Assembly (NCBI GenBank): GCA_029050995.1
Contig: JAIDLO010000122.1
Coordinates: forward strand, 1 to 5,408
Direction: 5' to 3'
Length of the DNA: 5,408 bases
From: Eubacterium sp.
GTDB lineage: Bacteria; Bacillota; Clostridia; Oscillospirales; Acutalibacteraceae
In this document: piece by piece, positions 5,161-5,408 of the stretch
How positions within the stretch are numbered: position 1 is the first letter of the stretch
Layout: every line of letters begins with the position of its first letter
Translations under genes and position numbers: made by a program
Notes under the pieces: generated by a model
The model's input: only the letters and a program-made list of their open reading frames with translations
The model's database searches: none
What the model was told of the DNA's origin: nothing

Positions 5161-5408
5161 ATGAGAAAAAAACAATTTAAGGCAGAATCTAAAAAGCTCC
5201 TTGATATGATGATTAATTCTATTTATACAAATAAGGAGATATTTATTCGTGAGCTGATTTCCAATGCGTCAGACGCCATTGATAAGCTTTATTTTAAATC
5301 CTTAACGGATGACAGCGTTGGTATGTCAAAGGGCGATTTTGAAATAACAGTTGATGTTGATAAAGATACCCGCACAATAACAATTGCCGATAATGGTATT
5401 GGTATGAC
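5161..5408 (+). CDS. htpG: HtpG (Hsp90 chaperone), N-terminal part
   Basis: The first 82 codons of a gene that runs off the right edge. HtpG is a dimeric ATP-dependent cytosolic chaperone. The fragment carries the start of the GHKL ATPase domain: the typical opening KKQFKAESKKLLDMMINS (3-20), then YTNKEIFIRELISNASDA (22-39) with Glu31 and Asn35 of the N-box helix (metal and ATP contacts), and DNGIGM (77-82), the first glycine box, where Asp77 would contact adenine. The start at ATG 5161 is fixed by alignment to the usual HtpG N-terminus and by the SD AGGTGA (5150-5155), 5 nt upstream. It is preceded by a consensus promoter and a perfect CIRCE element, so HrcA control is expected. The rest of the protein (usually a little over 600 aa in total) is outside the window. 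Confidence 0.95.
   Translation, partial: MRKKQFKAESKKLLDMMINSIYTNKEIFIRELISNASDAIDKLYFKSLTDDSVGMSKGDFEITVDVDKDTRTITIADNGIGM

Noticed and set aside
1..5408. Mobile elements, CRISPR, tRNA/rRNA genes, phage or defence system
   Set aside because: No terminal inverted repeats, transposase or integrase motifs, spaced direct repeats or tRNA cloverleaf were seen; every long stretch is explained by a conserved gene.

Overview
The window looks like ordinary chromosome from a member of the Clostridia (Bacillota), probably a gut-type Oscillospirales/Ruminococcaceae-like bacterium. This is inferred from moderately AT-rich DNA, strong Shine-Dalgarno sites of the AGGAGG type, consensus sigma-A promoter boxes, a perfect CIRCE operator, an HD-domain-bearing CCA enzyme and a PF06541-type small membrane protein. 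No rRNA, tRNA, insertion sequence, phage gene, CRISPR array or toxin-antitoxin pair is visible.

Layout. Bases 1-3274 (+) read as the 3' part of one operon: the last 30 codons of a protein that resembles the C-terminus of a phosphohexomutase (phosphoglucomutase/phosphomannomutase family), a stand-alone NifU C-terminal-type domain of 77-79 aa, and a complete 975-aa GH38 alpha-mannosidase. The three are tightly packed: a TAATG overlap joins the first two, and a strong SD lying on the stop codon of the second precedes the GTG start of the third. Bases 3252-3644 (-) encode a convergent 130-aa membrane protein of the putative ABC-transporter type IV family; its 3' end overlaps the mannosidase by 23 bp. 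A long near-perfect hairpin inside this gene (3460-3490) is followed by a T run on the + strand and could be where the mannosidase operon transcript ends.

Bases 3698-5017 (+) encode a complete class II CCA-adding tRNA nucleotidyltransferase with an intact HD domain. It probably has its own promoter and ends in a clear intrinsic terminator (5027-5052). The 143-bp gap after it is packed with control elements: the terminator, an AT-rich inverted repeat, a textbook TTGACA-N16-TATAAT promoter and a perfect CIRCE element at the expected transcription start. These drive htpG (Hsp90), of which only the first 82 codons are in the window.

Working together: the first block suggests alpha-mannoside breakdown beside a sugar-phosphate mutase, with a small Fe-S-type domain protein embedded for unclear reasons. 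The second half is tRNA maturation followed by a heat-shock chaperone under apparent direct HrcA control. The window is mostly housekeeping. The most noteworthy points are the CIRCE element in front of htpG, the embedded NifU-like mini-protein, and the palindrome in the convergent membrane gene. I see no convincing previously undescribed system.
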